A stretch of 64,000 nt of DNA from positions 1-64,000 of the forward strand of contig CAJXTZ010000002.1 in the NCBI GenBank assembly GCA_913061345.1. The letters are read 5' to 3'. Positions 63,563-64,000 of this stretch are shown here, piece by piece; within the stretch, counting starts at the first letter, position 1; each line of letters opens with the position of its first letter. Source of the DNA: an uncultured Erythrobacter sp. (lineage in GTDB: Bacteria > Pseudomonadota > Alphaproteobacteria > Sphingomonadales > Sphingomonadaceae). Below the pieces are notes generated by a model that saw only the letters and a list, made by a program, of their open reading frames with translations, was not told the origin of the DNA and searched no databases. The translations under genes were made by a program, and so were the position numbers.

Positions 63563-64000
63563 ATGAATAAACCGAAAAACACAAAGAAGTTCGCCAAGGA
63601 GTTCCAGGGCCTGCCCAATAAGGATCAGGTCATGGAATTTATCCGCAGTTCCGACACCCGTGTCGGCAAGCGCGAAATCGCCAAGCATTTCCGCCTGAAG
63701 GGGCAGGAAAAGATCGCCTTGAAGGCGTTGCTGAAAGACATGGCCGAGGAAGGCCTGATCGACGGCAAGACCAGCGCCTATCACCGCATGGGCGGCGTGC
63801 CGCGCGTAACCGTGCTGAAAATTGTCGAGATAGACGATGGCGAACCCATCGGCGTGCCCGAAAGCTGGGATCCCGACGATGGCACTGCTCCCCCGCGCCT
63901 GCGGGTGATCGAGAAGAAAAAGCAGCTCGCACTGCGTACCGGGGACCGTATCCTCGCCCGTACCGAGGAAAAGGGTAGCGGCTGGCTGGCGCACCCGATG
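63563..64000 (+). CDS. rnr: ribonuclease R, N-terminal part (runs off the window)
   Basis: An open frame of 146 codons continues past the end of the window. It reads KNTKKFAKEFQGLPNKDQ, then VMEFIRSSDTRVGKREIAKH, FRLKGQEKIALKALLKDMAE and EGLIDGKTSAYHR. This is the N-terminal winged-helix of RNase R, and the following PRVTVLKIVEIDDGE leads to the cold-shock domain. RNase R is a processive 3'-5' exoribonuclease. The catalytic RNB domain is beyond the window. The ATG at 63563 could be replaced by one at 63551, in frame. Confidence 0.88.
   Translation, partial: MNKPKNTKKFAKEFQGLPNKDQVMEFIRSSDTRVGKREIAKHFRLKGQEKIALKALLKDMAEEGLIDGKTSAYHRMGGVPRVTVLKIVEIDDGEPIGVPESWDPDDGTAPPRLRVIEKKKQLALRTGDRILARTEEKGSGWLAHPM

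Noticed and set aside
1..64000. tRNA, rRNA, CRISPR array, insertion sequence
   Set aside because: Read through all gaps between genes; no cloverleaf, array of repeats, or transposase was seen.

Overview
The window is chromosomal DNA from a moderately GC-rich alphaproteobacterium, most likely order Sphingomonadales and probably Erythrobacteraceae. The taxon is inferred from gene content: an UrcA-family gene, a PhaR-type PHA regulator, DOMON-like and Vgr-related proteins, tandem TraB/GumN proteins, an alphaproteobacterial RpoH promoter at dnaK and a GGAAC-N17-CGTT (EcfG-type) promoter. There is no rRNA, tRNA, CRISPR array, insertion sequence or prophage that I can recognise. This is dense core housekeeping DNA with short, often overlapping operons.

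Bases 1-49 are not genomic. They are the Illumina Nextera i7 adapter with its Tn5 mosaic end, so the contig really begins at base 50 inside the 3' end of a gene.

Layout. 50-6.3 kb: end of a possible squalene/phytoene synthase-like gene, a membrane EF-hand protein, trmFO, a YhhN membrane protein, two tiny membrane proteins and gyrA. 6.3-15.1 kb: a secreted TPR-like protein behind an EcfG-type promoter, ychF, a TPR lipoprotein, an rplY-orf-pth operon, two tandem TraB/GumN proteins, a small XRE-regulator/membrane-protein operon, and an urcA gene broken by one in-frame amber codon. 15.5-24.9 kb: glyQS, ppdK, a methyltransferase, a ComF protein, hisI and cysK, with a possible frameshifted small gene behind cysK. 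24.9-36.8 kb: an MFS transporter, a PilZ protein, tyrS, a DOMON-like/NamZ (DUF1343) pair, a MoxR-VWA pair, a class A beta-lactamase-like serine hydrolase behind parE, and an LpoA-like lipoprotein. 36.8-43.6 kb: rsmI-yraN-gshB-DedA facing hemW-xerC, a CAP-domain protein and rph-rdgB. 43.7-50.2 kb: the heat-shock region hrcA-grpE, a glycine-zipper lipoprotein, a zincin-like Vgr-related protein, a PCu(A)C copper chaperone and dnaK-dnaJ. 50.2-64 kb: a large patatin-like protein, radA, CvpA, an IscU-like protein, a large-loop MFS symporter and alr, then phaR, a eukaryote/archaea-type proS, secreted M3 and M28 peptidases, and the start of rnr.

Functionally the window holds both quinolone targets (gyrA, parE), four aminoacyl-tRNA synthetase genes (glyQ, glyS, tyrS, proS), the DnaK chaperone machine with its HrcA repressor, and several cell-wall genes (alr, LpoA-like, NamZ-like). 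I found no convincing undescribed multi-gene system. The most notable signals are the adapter, the amber-interrupted urcA with its promoter and ribosome-binding site intact, a substitution in the GyrA-box, the possible frameshifted gene behind cysK, and the stress-promoter matches.
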